DNA of 64,000 nt from Candidatus Allofournierella excrementigallinarum (GTDB lineage Bacteria > Bacillota > Clostridia > Oscillospirales > Ruminococcaceae), in contig DWXV01000059.1 in assembly GCA_019119025.1 (NCBI GenBank), positions 18,236-82,235 on the forward strand. Reading direction: 5' to 3'. Below the pieces are notes generated by a model. It was not told the DNA's origin. It searched no databases and saw only the letters and a program-made list of their open reading frames with translations. The translations under genes and the position numbers were made by a program. Shown here piece by piece: positions 27,490 to 35,925 of the stretch (its first letter is position 1; each line of letters begins with the position of its first letter).

Positions 27490-29040
27490 GTGAGTTTTCA
27501 GAGTTTTTCCTACTTTGCGTTCCTGCCCGCGGCGGCCTTTTTGTATCTGAAAGTCTGCCCCCGGCGCTTGCAGAACGCCCTGCTTTTGGCGGCCAGCGTT
27601 TTATTCTACTGGTCGAACCGGCCCACCGGGGCGGACTGGCCCGGCGCGTGGCCGCTGGCGCCGCTGGCGGTGCTGGCGGCGGTGTGCCTGTTCGTCTGGC
27701 GGGCCGCCCTCGTCCTCGCCCGCAGGGAAAAGGGTCAGAGAGGCCGGCTGCTGGCCGCCGCCGTCGCCGCCCTGCTGGCGGTGCTGGCGGCGTTCAAATA
27801 CTTTAACTTCCTTCTGCCGGTGCTGCCCCTGGCCCCCGGCGTCCTCCACGCCCTGCCTTTTCCCCTGGGCATCAGCTTCTACACCTTCGCCGCCGTGAGC
27901 TATCTGGTGGACGTGGCCCGGGGCGACATGGAGCCGGAAAAAAGCTTTGCGGCCCTTGCGGCCTTCCTCTGCTTTTTCGGCTCCATCACCGCCGGGCCCA
28001 TCTGCCGGGCAAGGCAGCTGCTGCCGCAGCTGAGGCAGGAGCACCGCTTTGACGCTTTTCGCACCGTGCGGGCGTTGCAGCTGTTCGCCTTGGGCCTGTT
28101 CAAAAAGGTGGCGGTGGCGGACGTCATTATGATGTATGTCCAGCCCATCTACGCCGACCCCGCCGGCCACGGCGGGGCGGCCCTTGCGGCGGCCACGGTG
28201 GGCTACACCCTCTATCTCTACTTCGATTTCGCGGGCTATTCCGAGATGGCCCGGGCCAGCGCCCTTTTGCTGGGGCTGGACATCCCCGAAAATTTCAAGA
28301 CCCCCTTCTTCGCCTCCAACTTCTCCGGCTTCTGGAGCCGCTGGCACATCAGCCTTTCCGGCTGGCTGCAGGACTATCTCTTCACCCCTCTCGTCTGGGC
28401 GGACGCCTCCAAGCTGCCCCTCATCGGGCGGCGGGTGAGCCGTCTGTCGCCGGTGCTGTGCGTCTTTCTGGTGTTCTTCGTGTCCGGCTTTTGGCACGGC
28501 AGCACCCTGCCCTTCGTGGTCTGGGGCTTTTTGCAGGGCGCTTACCGCGCCGGGGAGGAACTCATCCACCAGAAATTCGGCAAGCCCAAAAAGAAGGCCC
28601 CCGCCCGCCTGCTCTGGGCCAAGCGGGCCGGCGTGTTCGCTTTGTGGGCCTTCGGCATGGTGTTCTTTGCCGCCGGGTCCAACGTGGGCGGCGCCGGCCT
28701 GGGCCAGGCCTTTGCCGTTCTGGCGGGCTTTTCCCGGGGCTGGAGCCCCGTGCGCTTTGCCGCCGAGAGCTGGCAGGCGGTGCTGGACGGCTTCTACGCC
28801 CAGAACATGATGGCGGCGGCCTGGTGCGCCTTTCTGGCCTTCACGCTGGCGCTGGCGGTCTGGCTGGACTGGCAGCGGGCGTTCCGCTTCAAAAACAAAA
28901 GCGCCGAGCTGGTGCTGCAAGCGCAAAAGGGCGCGGTGCGCTGGGCGCTCTATTACGCGCTGGTGCTGGCCATCTTCGGCGGCCTTTTGATGGCCAGCGG
29001 CGGTTTCGGCGGCGCGAGCTTTGCCTACGGCGGCTTTTAA
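27490..29040 (+). CDS. MBOAT-family O-acyltransferase (AlgI/DltB-like)
   Basis: This 516-residue multi-pass enzyme moves acyl (usually acetyl) groups across the membrane for transfer to surface glycans. It has the family blocks SFYTFAAVSYLVDV, FWSRWHISLSGWLQDYLF, and SGFWHGSTLPFVVWG with the presumed catalytic histidine. The start is GTG at 27490, seven bases after AAAGGAGG. The next gene encodes an SGNH-type protein, the usual partner that completes O-acylation outside the membrane. The target is probably the nonulosonate or a glycan made by this locus. Confidence 0.92.
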   Translation: MSFQSFSYFAFLPAAAFLYLKVCPRRLQNALLLAASVLFYWSNRPTGADWPGAWPLAPLAVLAAVCLFVWRAALVLARREKGQRGRLLAAAVAALLAVLAAFKYFNFLLPVLPLAPGVLHALPFPLGISFYTFAAVSYLVDVARGDMEPEKSFAALAAFLCFFGSITAGPICRARQLLPQLRQEHRFDAFRTVRALQLFALGLFKKVAVADVIMMYVQPIYADPAGHGGAALAAATVGYTLYLYFDFAGYSEMARASALLLGLDIPENFKTPFFASNFSGFWSRWHISLSGWLQDYLFTPLVWADASKLPLIGRRVSRLSPVLCVFLVFFVSGFWHGSTLPFVVWGFLQGAYRAGEELIHQKFGKPKKKAPARLLWAKRAGVFALWAFGMVFFAAGSNVGGAGLGQAFAVLAGFSRGWSPVRFAAESWQAVLDGFYAQNMMAAAWCAFLAFTLALAVWLDWQRAFRFKNKSAELVLQAQKGAVRWALYYALVLAIFGGLLMASGGFGGASFAYGGF

Positions 29041-29065
29041 AACATAAGCGAAAGGGGGCGCGGGA

Positions 29066-30016
29066 ATGCGCGGTATCTTAAAAAAGCTGGCGCTGCTGGC
29101 GCTGCCGGTGGCGGCGTATTTCTGCGTCTTTGCCGCTTTCGAGCCCAACAACTACTTCGGCCTCAAAGCCTCCACCTCCAGCGAGGCCCCGGTGGCCCGG
29201 CTGAAAAGCTACGCCGCCGAGCCCGGCGAGCGCATCATCGTGGGGGATTCCCGCCTTGCCCACTTCGATATGGAGCAGGTGGAAGAGGTCAGCGGCCGCC
29301 CCTGGCAGAACCTGGCCTTCGGCGGCGCTTCCCTGCGGGAGGGCGTGGACGTGGTGAACTGGGCGCTGGAACAGAACCCGGACCTCGAGGAAGTGGTGTT
29401 CGGCCTCTCCTTCTACACCGTCACCGAGACCTACGACGCCGACCGGATGAGCACGCTGGAAAAGACGCTCAACAATCCCCTGGCCTACATGTTCAACCTG
29501 GAATACAACGTGAACATGCTCACCGCTTTGTCCGAGCGGCTGCGGGGCATCCCGGGCGGGGCCGCCGAGGAGACCGGCGACTGGGCGTATCCCGAAGACT
29601 ACACCGGCCCCGACGGCACGGTGTACCAGCTGCACGCCCGCCTTGCCACCTACCCCGAGGCCCTTGTGCCCCGGTGCAAAGGCTGGCGGCTCAACGAGGA
29701 GCAGCTGGCCCGCTTTTGCGAGATGGCCGCCGCCTGCCGGGAGAAGGGCGTGGAACTGACGGTGGTGCTGCCCCCCATGGCGGACATCGTGCTCACCGAC
29801 GCCTGCATGCCCTTTGGCATCGACGAGGCCATGGCCGCCGAGTTTCTGCCGCGCCTTGCCGAATGGGCCGGGGAATACGGCTTCGCCGTGCTGGACTACG
29901 AGTGGGCGGACCGCCCGGACTTTGACGACGACAAGCAGTTCTTCGACGGGTTCCATCTGGACACCCGCTATGGCCTGCCCCAGTGGGTGGACCATCTGTT
30001 CACCGACATCGGATAA
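29066..30016 (+). CDS. Membrane-anchored SGNH-type acyl-transfer partner
   Basis: This 316-residue protein has one N-terminal membrane helix (about 8-26) and an extracytoplasmic domain with an SGNH block I-like IIVGDSRLAHF and a C-terminal DGFHLD, where Ser, Asp and His would form the triad. Proteins of this kind (AlgJ/AlgX/DltD-like) receive acyl groups from the MBOAT partner and place them on the glycan. It lies 25 bases after the MBOAT gene with GGGGGCG upstream. The assignment rests on the motifs and the neighbour; overall similarity to any one named family is not obvious. Confidence 0.78.
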   Translation: MRGILKKLALLALPVAAYFCVFAAFEPNNYFGLKASTSSEAPVARLKSYAAEPGERIIVGDSRLAHFDMEQVEEVSGRPWQNLAFGGASLREGVDVVNWALEQNPDLEEVVFGLSFYTVTETYDADRMSTLEKTLNNPLAYMFNLEYNVNMLTALSERLRGIPGGAAEETGDWAYPEDYTGPDGTVYQLHARLATYPEALVPRCKGWRLNEEQLARFCEMAAACREKGVELTVVLPPMADIVLTDACMPFGIDEAMAAEFLPRLAEWAGEYGFAVLDYEWADRPDFDDDKQFFDGFHLDTRYGLPQWVDHLFTDIG

Positions 30017-30040
30017 CTTTGCAAAAGGGAGGCGCCCGGA

Positions 30041-31354
30041 ATGGGCCTTGACTTTCTGATTTTATACGAACACACGGTGCGGGAGTACGAGAGCGACCTG
30101 CTGCTCAAGCTCGAGCTGGAGCGCCGGGGCTACACCGCCGAGATCCGCCAGCTGCTGGACCGCAAAAAGCTCAAGTATTTCACCTGGAAAAAGCCGAAAG
30201 TGCTCGTTTCCAGCTGCATGTACGACAACGAGGCCATCAACAGCCACGTCTACAACAACGTCGGCCGGTGCGACAAGATCGTGAACCTCCACTGGGAGCA
30301 GATGCTCAGCGACACCCAGGAGGCGGGCGACTGGTTCAACATGAACGGCAACGCCAAAAAGTGCGTGCAGACCTGCTGGGGCCGCCGCACCGCCGGCCGG
30401 CTCATCGCCCACGGCATGGAGGAAAAGAACACCCCGGTCACCGGCGCGGTGATGATGGATTTTCTGCGCCCGGAGTTTGCGGGTTACTTCAAATCGAAGG
30501 AGCAGCTTTGCGCCGAGCACGGCCTCGACCCCGCCAAAAAGCTGCACCTTTACATCTCCAGCTTCGGCTACGCCAGCATGACCGACGCCGAGGTCAAAGA
30601 GCTCAGCGAGATGGCGGGCACCGATTTTTCCGGCTTTGCCGCCACCAACCGGGTGAGCATGGCCGAGACGCTGGCCTGGTTCGACCGGTATCTGGCCGGC
30701 CACCCGGAGGTGGAGCTGGTCTACCGCCGCCACCCCAGCGAGTGGAACAGCCCCGCGCTGGCCGACCTCAGCCAAAAGCGGCCCAACTTCCACGTCATTT
30801 TTTCCGACAGCGTGAAGCAGTGGATCGTGGCGGCAGACTCCATCTCCATCTGGATGAGCACCGCCATCGCCGAGGTGTACATGGCGGGCAAAAGCTGCCA
30901 CATCCTGCGCCCGGCGCCCATCGAGCACGAGTACGACCCGGTGATCTATGCCGGGGCGAAGTATGTCACCAATTACGAAGATTTCGCCGCCGCCATGGCC
31001 GAGGACGCGCCCCCCTTCCCCATCGAAAGGCAGGTCATCGAGGGCTACTTTGACCCCAGCCCCGTCCCCGCCTACAAGCGGATGGCGGACCTTTTGGAGC
31101 AGGTGCGCAACGAGCCGCCCCGGGACGAGCCCATGGGCGAGGGCTTCACCCCTCATTTCAACTGGCTCAAATTCTTTGCTTTGTGGGGGGTGCACATCCT
31201 GTTTGCTTTGCGCCTGGAGCCCAAAAAGGTGTTTTTCTTCCACAAGGGCCTCGCCGGTTTCGCCCAGCGCATCTACGGCTATGTGGAGAAGGCCCATGTG
31301 CCCAAAGCCGACGCAAAGGCCATGGAGGCGCGCATCGCGCCCTTTGTGAAGTAA
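30041..31354 (+). CDS. Putative surface-carbohydrate glycosyltransferase (GT-B-like)
   Basis: This 437-residue cytoplasmic protein resembles surface-carbohydrate biosynthesis proteins linked to nonulosonate clusters. A VYRRHPSEW segment supplies an HP motif and ISIWMSTAIAEVYMAGK a serine-containing motif; both kinds of motif bind CMP in bacterial sialyltransferases. No signal peptide is seen. It is co-transcribed with the acyltransferase and the flippase. A role as the enzyme that attaches the CMP-activated nonulosonic acid is plausible but inferred; a CDP-glycerol-type transferase is the main alternative. Confidence 0.7.
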   Translation: MGLDFLILYEHTVREYESDLLLKLELERRGYTAEIRQLLDRKKLKYFTWKKPKVLVSSCMYDNEAINSHVYNNVGRCDKIVNLHWEQMLSDTQEAGDWFNMNGNAKKCVQTCWGRRTAGRLIAHGMEEKNTPVTGAVMMDFLRPEFAGYFKSKEQLCAEHGLDPAKKLHLYISSFGYASMTDAEVKELSEMAGTDFSGFAATNRVSMAETLAWFDRYLAGHPEVELVYRRHPSEWNSPALADLSQKRPNFHVIFSDSVKQWIVAADSISIWMSTAIAEVYMAGKSCHILRPAPIEHEYDPVIYAGAKYVTNYEDFAAAMAEDAPPFPIERQVIEGYFDPSPVPAYKRMADLLEQVRNEPPRDEPMGEGFTPHFNWLKFFALWGVHILFALRLEPKKVFFFHKGLAGFAQRIYGYVEKAHVPKADAKAMEARIAPFVK

Positions 31355-31367
31355 AGGAGGCGGCGCT

Positions 31368-32594
31368 TTGAACCCCCAGCTGTGCAAGAATCTTTTGTTC
31401 AACACGGCGGGCAGCCTGCTGTTTTATCTGTGCCAGGCGGCGCTGAACCTGCTGGTCACGGCGCTGGCGGGCGTTGCCGCCAACGGCATGCTGGCCACCG
31501 CCATGACCATCGCCAACGTCTGCCTCTCGGTGGCCAGCTTTGGCATGCGCACCTTCCAGGTGTCGGACCTTGCGGGCAAATACGCCGACCGCACCTATCT
31601 TTTAAGCCGCTATGCCACCCTGGCGGCGGCGGGCGCGGGCTGCCTTGTGTTCGCCTTCGTCAACAGCTATTCCGCCGAGCAGCGGTGGGTCATCGCCCTC
31701 TACACCGCCTACCGCCTCATCGAGAGCTGGTCGGACGTGTGGCACGGCTTTCTGCAAAGGGGAGAGCGGCTGGACGTGGTGGGCATCAGTTTCGGCGTGC
31801 GTGGCCTTGTCACCGCGGGCACGGTGACCCTGGGCCTTGTGCTCACCGGCAACCTTGTGCTCACCCTGGCGGCGCTGCTGGCGCTGAACGCCGTTTATGT
31901 TCTGGCGGTGGATATGCCCCTGGCCCGCAGATACGCCGACCTTGCAAAACGGGGGGGCGGCAGCGTGCCGGCCCTTTTGGCCGAGTGCGCGCCGCTGGCG
32001 GTGTATGCCGCGCTGAACACCGCCATCCCCTCGGTGCCCCGCTATTTCTGCGAGCGGGTGCTGGGCGCCGTGAAGATGAGCTATTTCAACAACGTGTTTC
32101 TGCCGGTGCTTGTTTTGCAGGTGGCGGTCGTCTACCTGTTCGTGCCCTTCATCACCACCTTTGCCCGGCTGTGGAGCGGGAAGGACAAGGCGGGCTTTTT
32201 CCGGGGCCTCCTTCTGCTGGCGGCGGCGCTGGCCGCCATGTGGGCCGCCGGGGCCGCCGGCGCGGCGCTGCTGGGGCGCTGGGGCCTTTCGATCCTCTAC
32301 CCCACCAGCCCGGAAATTCTGGACTACGCGCCCCTTTTGCAGCCGCTGGTGGTCGCCACCGTCTGCACCGTGGCTTCCACCGTTTTGTGCCACCTGCTCA
32401 CCATCGCCCGCGACATGCGCGGCCTCATCCTGGGCAATCTGGCGGGCCTGGCCGCCGCCGCTGTGGTAAGCGTGCCGCTGCTTTCCGCCTTCGACATTTA
32501 CGGCGCGGCCTTTGCCACCATCGCCGGCATCGGCGTGCAGGCGGTGTGCCTGCTGGCGTTTTTGCTGGCGAAATGCCGCAAACAGTTCGCCTGA
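31368..32594 (+). CDS. Polysaccharide flippase (Wzx/MATE-like)
   Basis: This 408-residue integral membrane protein has about 12 helices arranged as two bundles, with the NTAGSLLFYLCQAALNLLVT start typical of oligosaccharide flippases of the MOP superfamily. It should move a lipid-linked saccharide from the inner to the outer leaflet. The start is TTG at 31368, just after AAAGGAGG and 11 bases past the upstream stop. It is the last gene before the separate promoter of the amidotransferase. Confidence 0.85.
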   Translation: MNPQLCKNLLFNTAGSLLFYLCQAALNLLVTALAGVAANGMLATAMTIANVCLSVASFGMRTFQVSDLAGKYADRTYLLSRYATLAAAGAGCLVFAFVNSYSAEQRWVIALYTAYRLIESWSDVWHGFLQRGERLDVVGISFGVRGLVTAGTVTLGLVLTGNLVLTLAALLALNAVYVLAVDMPLARRYADLAKRGGGSVPALLAECAPLAVYAALNTAIPSVPRYFCERVLGAVKMSYFNNVFLPVLVLQVAVVYLFVPFITTFARLWSGKDKAGFFRGLLLLAAALAAMWAAGAAGAALLGRWGLSILYPTSPEILDYAPLLQPLVVATVCTVASTVLCHLLTIARDMRGLILGNLAGLAAAAVVSVPLLSAFDIYGAAFATIAGIGVQAVCLLAFLLAKCRKQFA

Positions 32595-32601
32595 CGCGGG
32601 T

Positions 32602-32630
32602 TTGTAATCCGCCGTCCGCCGTGGTATAAT
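32602..32630 (+). promoter_or_regulatory. Extended -10 promoter of the sugar amidotransferase
   Basis: TATAAT at 32625-32630 is preceded by TGG (extended -10) and by TTGTAA at 32602-32607 with 17-base spacing. It would let the amidotransferase be made independently of the rest of the plus-strand arm. Confidence 0.75.
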
Positions 32631-32676
32631 AACGCCATCGGACCCATTCGATTTTTTTACAGGGAGGTACCCACCC

Positions 32677-33795
32677 GTGAAATACTGCAAAAAATGCACC
32701 ATGCCCGACACCCGCCCCGGCATCACCTTCGACGCCGAAGGGGTGTGCAGCGCCTGCCGCCATTACGAAAGCCGCTCCAGGGTGGACTGGGACGCCCGCT
32801 GGAAAGAGTTTGAGGCCCTGTGCAACAAATACCGCGGCATGAACGGCCCCGGCGGCTACGACTGCGCCGTGGCGGTGAGCGGCGGCAAAGACAGCCACTT
32901 CCAGGTTTACATCCTGAAAGAGGTCATGAAGATGAACCCCATCCTCTTCAGCGTGGAGGACAACTTCCCCATGACCGAGGCGGGCAAGCACAACCTGAAA
33001 AACATCTCCGAGGCCTTCGGCTGCACCATCATCAGCTGCAAGCCCAACATCAAGGCCCAGAAAACCCTGATGCGCGCCTTCTTTGAAAAGTACGGCAAGC
33101 CCACCTGGTATGTGGACCGTCTCATCTACACCTTCCCGCTGCACATGGCCCTCAAGTTCAACACTCCGCTGCTTTGCTATGGCGAGAACGTGAGCTTTGA
33201 GTACGGCGGCAACGCCGACGAGGAGACCTACTCCGCCCGCGGCCAGATCGAAAACGGCGTGGCGGTGGGCTTCCCCACCGAGGAGCTGCTGGGCTACGGC
33301 GTGAGCGAAAACGACCTGGCCCTGACCAAGGCCCCCACCGCCGAGGAGCTGGCAAAGCTCGACCCCTTCTACCTGAGCTACTTTTTGCCCTGGAACAGCT
33401 ACAAAAACTACCAGCTGGCCAAGAGCCGCGGCTTCCACGACCTGACCCACGAGTGGGACCGCACCCACCACGCCGAGAACTTCGACCAGATCGACAGCCG
33501 CGCGTATCTGGTGCACAGCTGGCTGAAATACCCCAAGTTCGGCCATGCCGCCGCCACCGACTACACCGCCCGCTACATCCGCTACGGCATGATGACCCGG
33601 GAGGAGGCCATCCCCATCATCAAGGCGCGGGACGGCGCGCTGGACCCGCTGAGCGTGCGGGACTTCTGCGAGTTCTGCGGCTACAGCGAGGCGGAATTCT
33701 GGTCCATCATCGACAAGTTCTACAACCGGGACATCTTCTATAAGGACGAATTCGGCCGCTGGATGCTGAAAGAGCCCATCTGGGAAGAAAAGTAA
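32677..33795 (+). CDS. N-acetyl sugar amidotransferase (PseA/WbpG-like)
   Basis: This 372-residue enzyme converts an N-acetyl group of a sugar to an acetamidino group. It has a zinc-type CxxC pair (Cys4/Cys7 and Cys24/Cys27) and the PP-loop ATP-binding motif SGGKDS at 68-73. The family includes PseA and WbpG, and PtmG of the legionaminic branch in Campylobacter. The start is GTG at 32677 after AGGGAGG. Its own promoter and a following terminator make it a separate unit within the glycan locus. No HisH/HisF-like ammonia-supplying partners are visible in the window. Confidence 0.9.
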   Translation: MKYCKKCTMPDTRPGITFDAEGVCSACRHYESRSRVDWDARWKEFEALCNKYRGMNGPGGYDCAVAVSGGKDSHFQVYILKEVMKMNPILFSVEDNFPMTEAGKHNLKNISEAFGCTIISCKPNIKAQKTLMRAFFEKYGKPTWYVDRLIYTFPLHMALKFNTPLLCYGENVSFEYGGNADEETYSARGQIENGVAVGFPTEELLGYGVSENDLALTKAPTAEELAKLDPFYLSYFLPWNSYKNYQLAKSRGFHDLTHEWDRTHHAENFDQIDSRAYLVHSWLKYPKFGHAAATDYTARYIRYGMMTREEAIPIIKARDGALDPLSVRDFCEFCGYSEAEFWSIIDKFYNRDIFYKDEFGRWMLKEPIWEEK

Positions 33796-33803
33796 GTTTT
33801 TTT

Positions 33804-33837
33804 CGGGCGCTCCCCTTTTTGGAGCGCCCGCTTTTCT
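33804..33837 (+). terminator. Terminator of the amidotransferase gene
   Basis: A 10-bp stem (33804-33813 with 33821-33830) with a T-rich loop is followed by CTTTTCTT. Confidence 0.88.
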
Positions 33838-33890
33838 TGTGACAAAGCCGTTACAAAAGGCCGCGGAAGGCTGTTTTTCCGCTGCCGCCG

Positions 33891-33899
33891 TGCTATGAT
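33891..33899 (+). promoter_or_regulatory. Possible extended -10 promoter
   Basis: TGC followed by TATGAT lies 26 bases before the next start codon. No convincing -35 box is seen. Confidence 0.35.
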
Positions 33900-33924
33900 G
33901 AAGGCAGAAAAGGAGGCGTGACCC

Positions 33925-34788
33925 ATGCTGAAAAAGAGACTGCTTTCCCTGCTGGGCCTGTTTGCGCTGGCGCTGGCTGTGCCCTTTGCCGCCTTTGCGG
34001 ACATGGGGCCCAAACCCAGCGTAGAGGTGCAGACTGTGGGCCTTCCGCAAAGCTGCTGGGTCACCCTGCTGGCCCAGGAGACCGTCATCGGCCCCTGGCA
34101 CGAGACGGAGAAAGGGACCGTTGCCGCGGTGGAGCCGGAGGAAGCCCCCGTCGTGGAGGCCTTCGACGCTTTTGAGGACCCGGACGGTTATCACTTTTTG
34201 CAGTGGTTCGACCGGGTGCGGGACGACTCGCCCGCCACCTGGAGCTACATGGCCCCAAGGCACTTCAAAATTCTGTTCTGGTTCCCCGAAAGCGGCGGCT
34301 ACGCCGTGACCGAAACGCTGGACCGCTACGCCTATTCCGCCGTCTACCGGGTGGACTTTTCCGGCTTTGACCCGGCGGCGGGCGGGGTGCAGGCGGTCGC
34401 CGCCCAAAAGAACTACGACTACGCCGGTGAGCTGCTGGGCCTTGCCGCCCGCTTTGTGCTGACGCTGGCGGTGGAGCTGCTCATCGCCCTGCCCTTCGGC
34501 TACTTAAAGCGGCAGCATCTGCGGGTGCTGCTCATCGCCAACCTCGTCACCCAGCTGGCGCTGAACCTCGCCCTCAATCTCACTTGCTATTTCTCCGGGG
34601 CGCTGGCCATGTGGCTGCTCTATCCCCTTTTGGAGCTGGCGGTGTTCATCGTGGAGGCGGTGGTGTTCCGCTTGGCGTTCAAGCCGGAAGCGGGCAAGGG
34701 CCACCCGGTGCTTTACGCCTTCGCCGCCAACGCCGCTTCCTACGCCTTCGGCCTGTGGCTGGGCAACCTTGTGCCGGAGCTGTTCTGA
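33925..34788 (+). CDS. Secreted-domain membrane protein of unknown function
   Basis: This 287-residue protein has a cleavable signal peptide ending near AFA-DMG (about residue 25), an outer domain of about 125 residues that begins MGPKPSV, and then four to five membrane helices to the end. The MGPKPS-type opening after signal cleavage recurs in Firmicutes membrane proteins of unknown function. It stands between the amidotransferase terminator and the T-box promoter, whose -35 box begins 11 bases past its stop. Function is unknown. Confidence 0.8.
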   Translation: MLKKRLLSLLGLFALALAVPFAAFADMGPKPSVEVQTVGLPQSCWVTLLAQETVIGPWHETEKGTVAAVEPEEAPVVEAFDAFEDPDGYHFLQWFDRVRDDSPATWSYMAPRHFKILFWFPESGGYAVTETLDRYAYSAVYRVDFSGFDPAAGGVQAVAAQKNYDYAGELLGLAARFVLTLAVELLIALPFGYLKRQHLRVLLIANLVTQLALNLALNLTCYFSGALAMWLLYPLLELAVFIVEAVVFRLAFKPEAGKGHPVLYAFAANAASYAFGLWLGNLVPELF

Positions 34789-34798
34789 AAAAAAGTGC

Positions 34799-34827
34799 TT
34801 GACAAACCCCACCACTGTGGGTATCAT
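34799..34827 (+). promoter_or_regulatory. Sigma-A promoter of the metNIQ T-box transcript
   Basis: TTGACA at 34799-34804 and TATCAT at 34822-34827 are 17 bases apart. A short inverted repeat (CCCAC/GTGGG, 34808-34821) fills the spacer and might be an operator, but the T-box is the obvious control. Confidence 0.87.
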
Positions 34828-34845
34828 AATGCATATACGCAAAGA

Positions 34846-35133
34846 CGTTGACGAGAAGAGTAGATTTTCGGCATCGGCCTTTTCCAGAGAGCCCGGTCAG
34901 GTGGAAGCGGGCAAGGCACAGGAAATCGAACATGGCCTCTGAGTCGCGCGGGTGAGAGGCAGGAGCCTTAAATCCGCGACGGGCGCGCCCGTTAAAGCGC
35001 CAGGCTGTAACCGGCTTTTTGCCGCCGCAGCCGCGAAGGCTTTTCCCCGCGAGGGGAAGGCGAACCAAGGTGGTACCACGAAGCTTTTTATGAGCTCTCG
35101 TCCTTGCAGCCGTGCAGGGACGGGGGCTTTTTT
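34846..35133 (+). promoter_or_regulatory. T-box riboswitch, methionine-specific, controlling metNIQ
   Basis: The leader has all T-box landmarks: the GACGAGAAGAGTA start of stem I (34850-34862), a specifier region where ATG (34932-34934) is followed by five bases and TGAG as in classic T-boxes, and the conserved T-box AACCAAGGTGGTACCACG (35063-35080) whose TGGT bulge pairs with the uncharged tRNA 3' end. An alternative terminator follows. Uncharged tRNA-Met should stabilise the antiterminator (AAGG at 35067-35070 pairing with CCTT at 35102-35105) and switch on the transporter. The ATG specifier agrees with the downstream methionine genes. Confidence 0.94.
35095..35133 (+). terminator. T-box-controlled terminator
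   Basis: CGTCCTTGCA (35099-35108) pairs with TGCAGGGACG (35113-35122) over ten base pairs with one G-T, followed by a T6 run. Its left arm competes with the antiterminator. Confidence 0.9.
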
Positions 35134-35179
35134 GTTTGCCCGTTCGGGCCAACACCGGGTGGGAGTGAGAAGAAAAACC

Positions 35180-35920
35180 ATGATCGAGATCAAGAACTTA
35201 GGCAAAGTATTCACCGAAAAGAGCGGCAAGGTGGTGGCGCTGCGCAACGCCTCGGTCACCATCAACGACGGCGACATCTTCGGCGTCATCGGCATGAGCG
35301 GCGCGGGCAAAAGCACCCTTCTGCGCTGCCTGTGCCTGCTGGAAAAGCCCTCGGAAGGCCAGATCCTGCTCAACGGGCGGGATCTGGCGGCCCTCTCGGG
35401 CGCAGACCTGCGCAGCGCCCGAAGGCAGATGGGCGTGGTGTTCCAGGGCTATAACCTGCTGATGCAGAAGACCGTGGCCGAAAACGTGGCCTTCCCCTTA
35501 AAGCTGGGCAAATACGACAAGGCCGCGGTGGACGCCCGGGTGAAGGAGCTTTTGGAGCTTGTGGGCCTTGCGGACCGGGCGGGCAGCTATCCCAGCCAGC
35601 TTTCCGGCGGGCAGAAGCAGCGGGTGGCCCTGGCGCGGGCCCTGGCCAGCAAGCCTCAGGTGCTTTTGTGCGACGAGCCCACCAGCGCCCTGGACCCCCT
35701 GACCACCAAGAGCGTGCTGGAACTTTTGAAGGACATCAATCAGAAGCTGGGCGTCACCATCATCATCATCACCCACGAGCTGGCGGTGGTGCGCAGCATC
35801 TGCAACCGCATGGTGGTCATCGACAACGGCCTGTTCGTGGAACAGGGCGAGACCGCCGAAATCTTTGAGGACCCGCAAAGCGAAGTGGCCCGGCTTTTGC
35901 TGGGCAAGGAGGAGGTGTGA
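35180..35920 (+). CDS. metN: Methionine ABC transporter ATP-binding protein, lacking the NIL domain
   Basis: This 246-residue ATPase energises methionine uptake with MetI and MetQ. Walker A GMSGAGKST (38-46), the signature LSGGQKQ (141-147), Walker B with DEP (165-167) and a switch histidine (His199) are intact. Well-studied MetN proteins are about 340 residues and end in a NIL (ACT-like) domain that binds methionine and inhibits transport. Here the protein stops after the ATPase core (LLLGKEEV), so that feedback domain is absent. The ATG at 35180 is chosen since upstream frame sequence lies inside the T-box. It is followed closely by metI. Confidence 0.94.
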   Translation: MIEIKNLGKVFTEKSGKVVALRNASVTINDGDIFGVIGMSGAGKSTLLRCLCLLEKPSEGQILLNGRDLAALSGADLRSARRQMGVVFQGYNLLMQKTVAENVAFPLKLGKYDKAAVDARVKELLELVGLADRAGSYPSQLSGGQKQRVALARALASKPQVLLCDEPTSALDPLTTKSVLELLKDINQKLGVTIIIITHELAVVRSICNRMVVIDNGLFVEQGETAEIFEDPQSEVARLLLGKEEV

Positions 35921-35925
35921 AGAGC

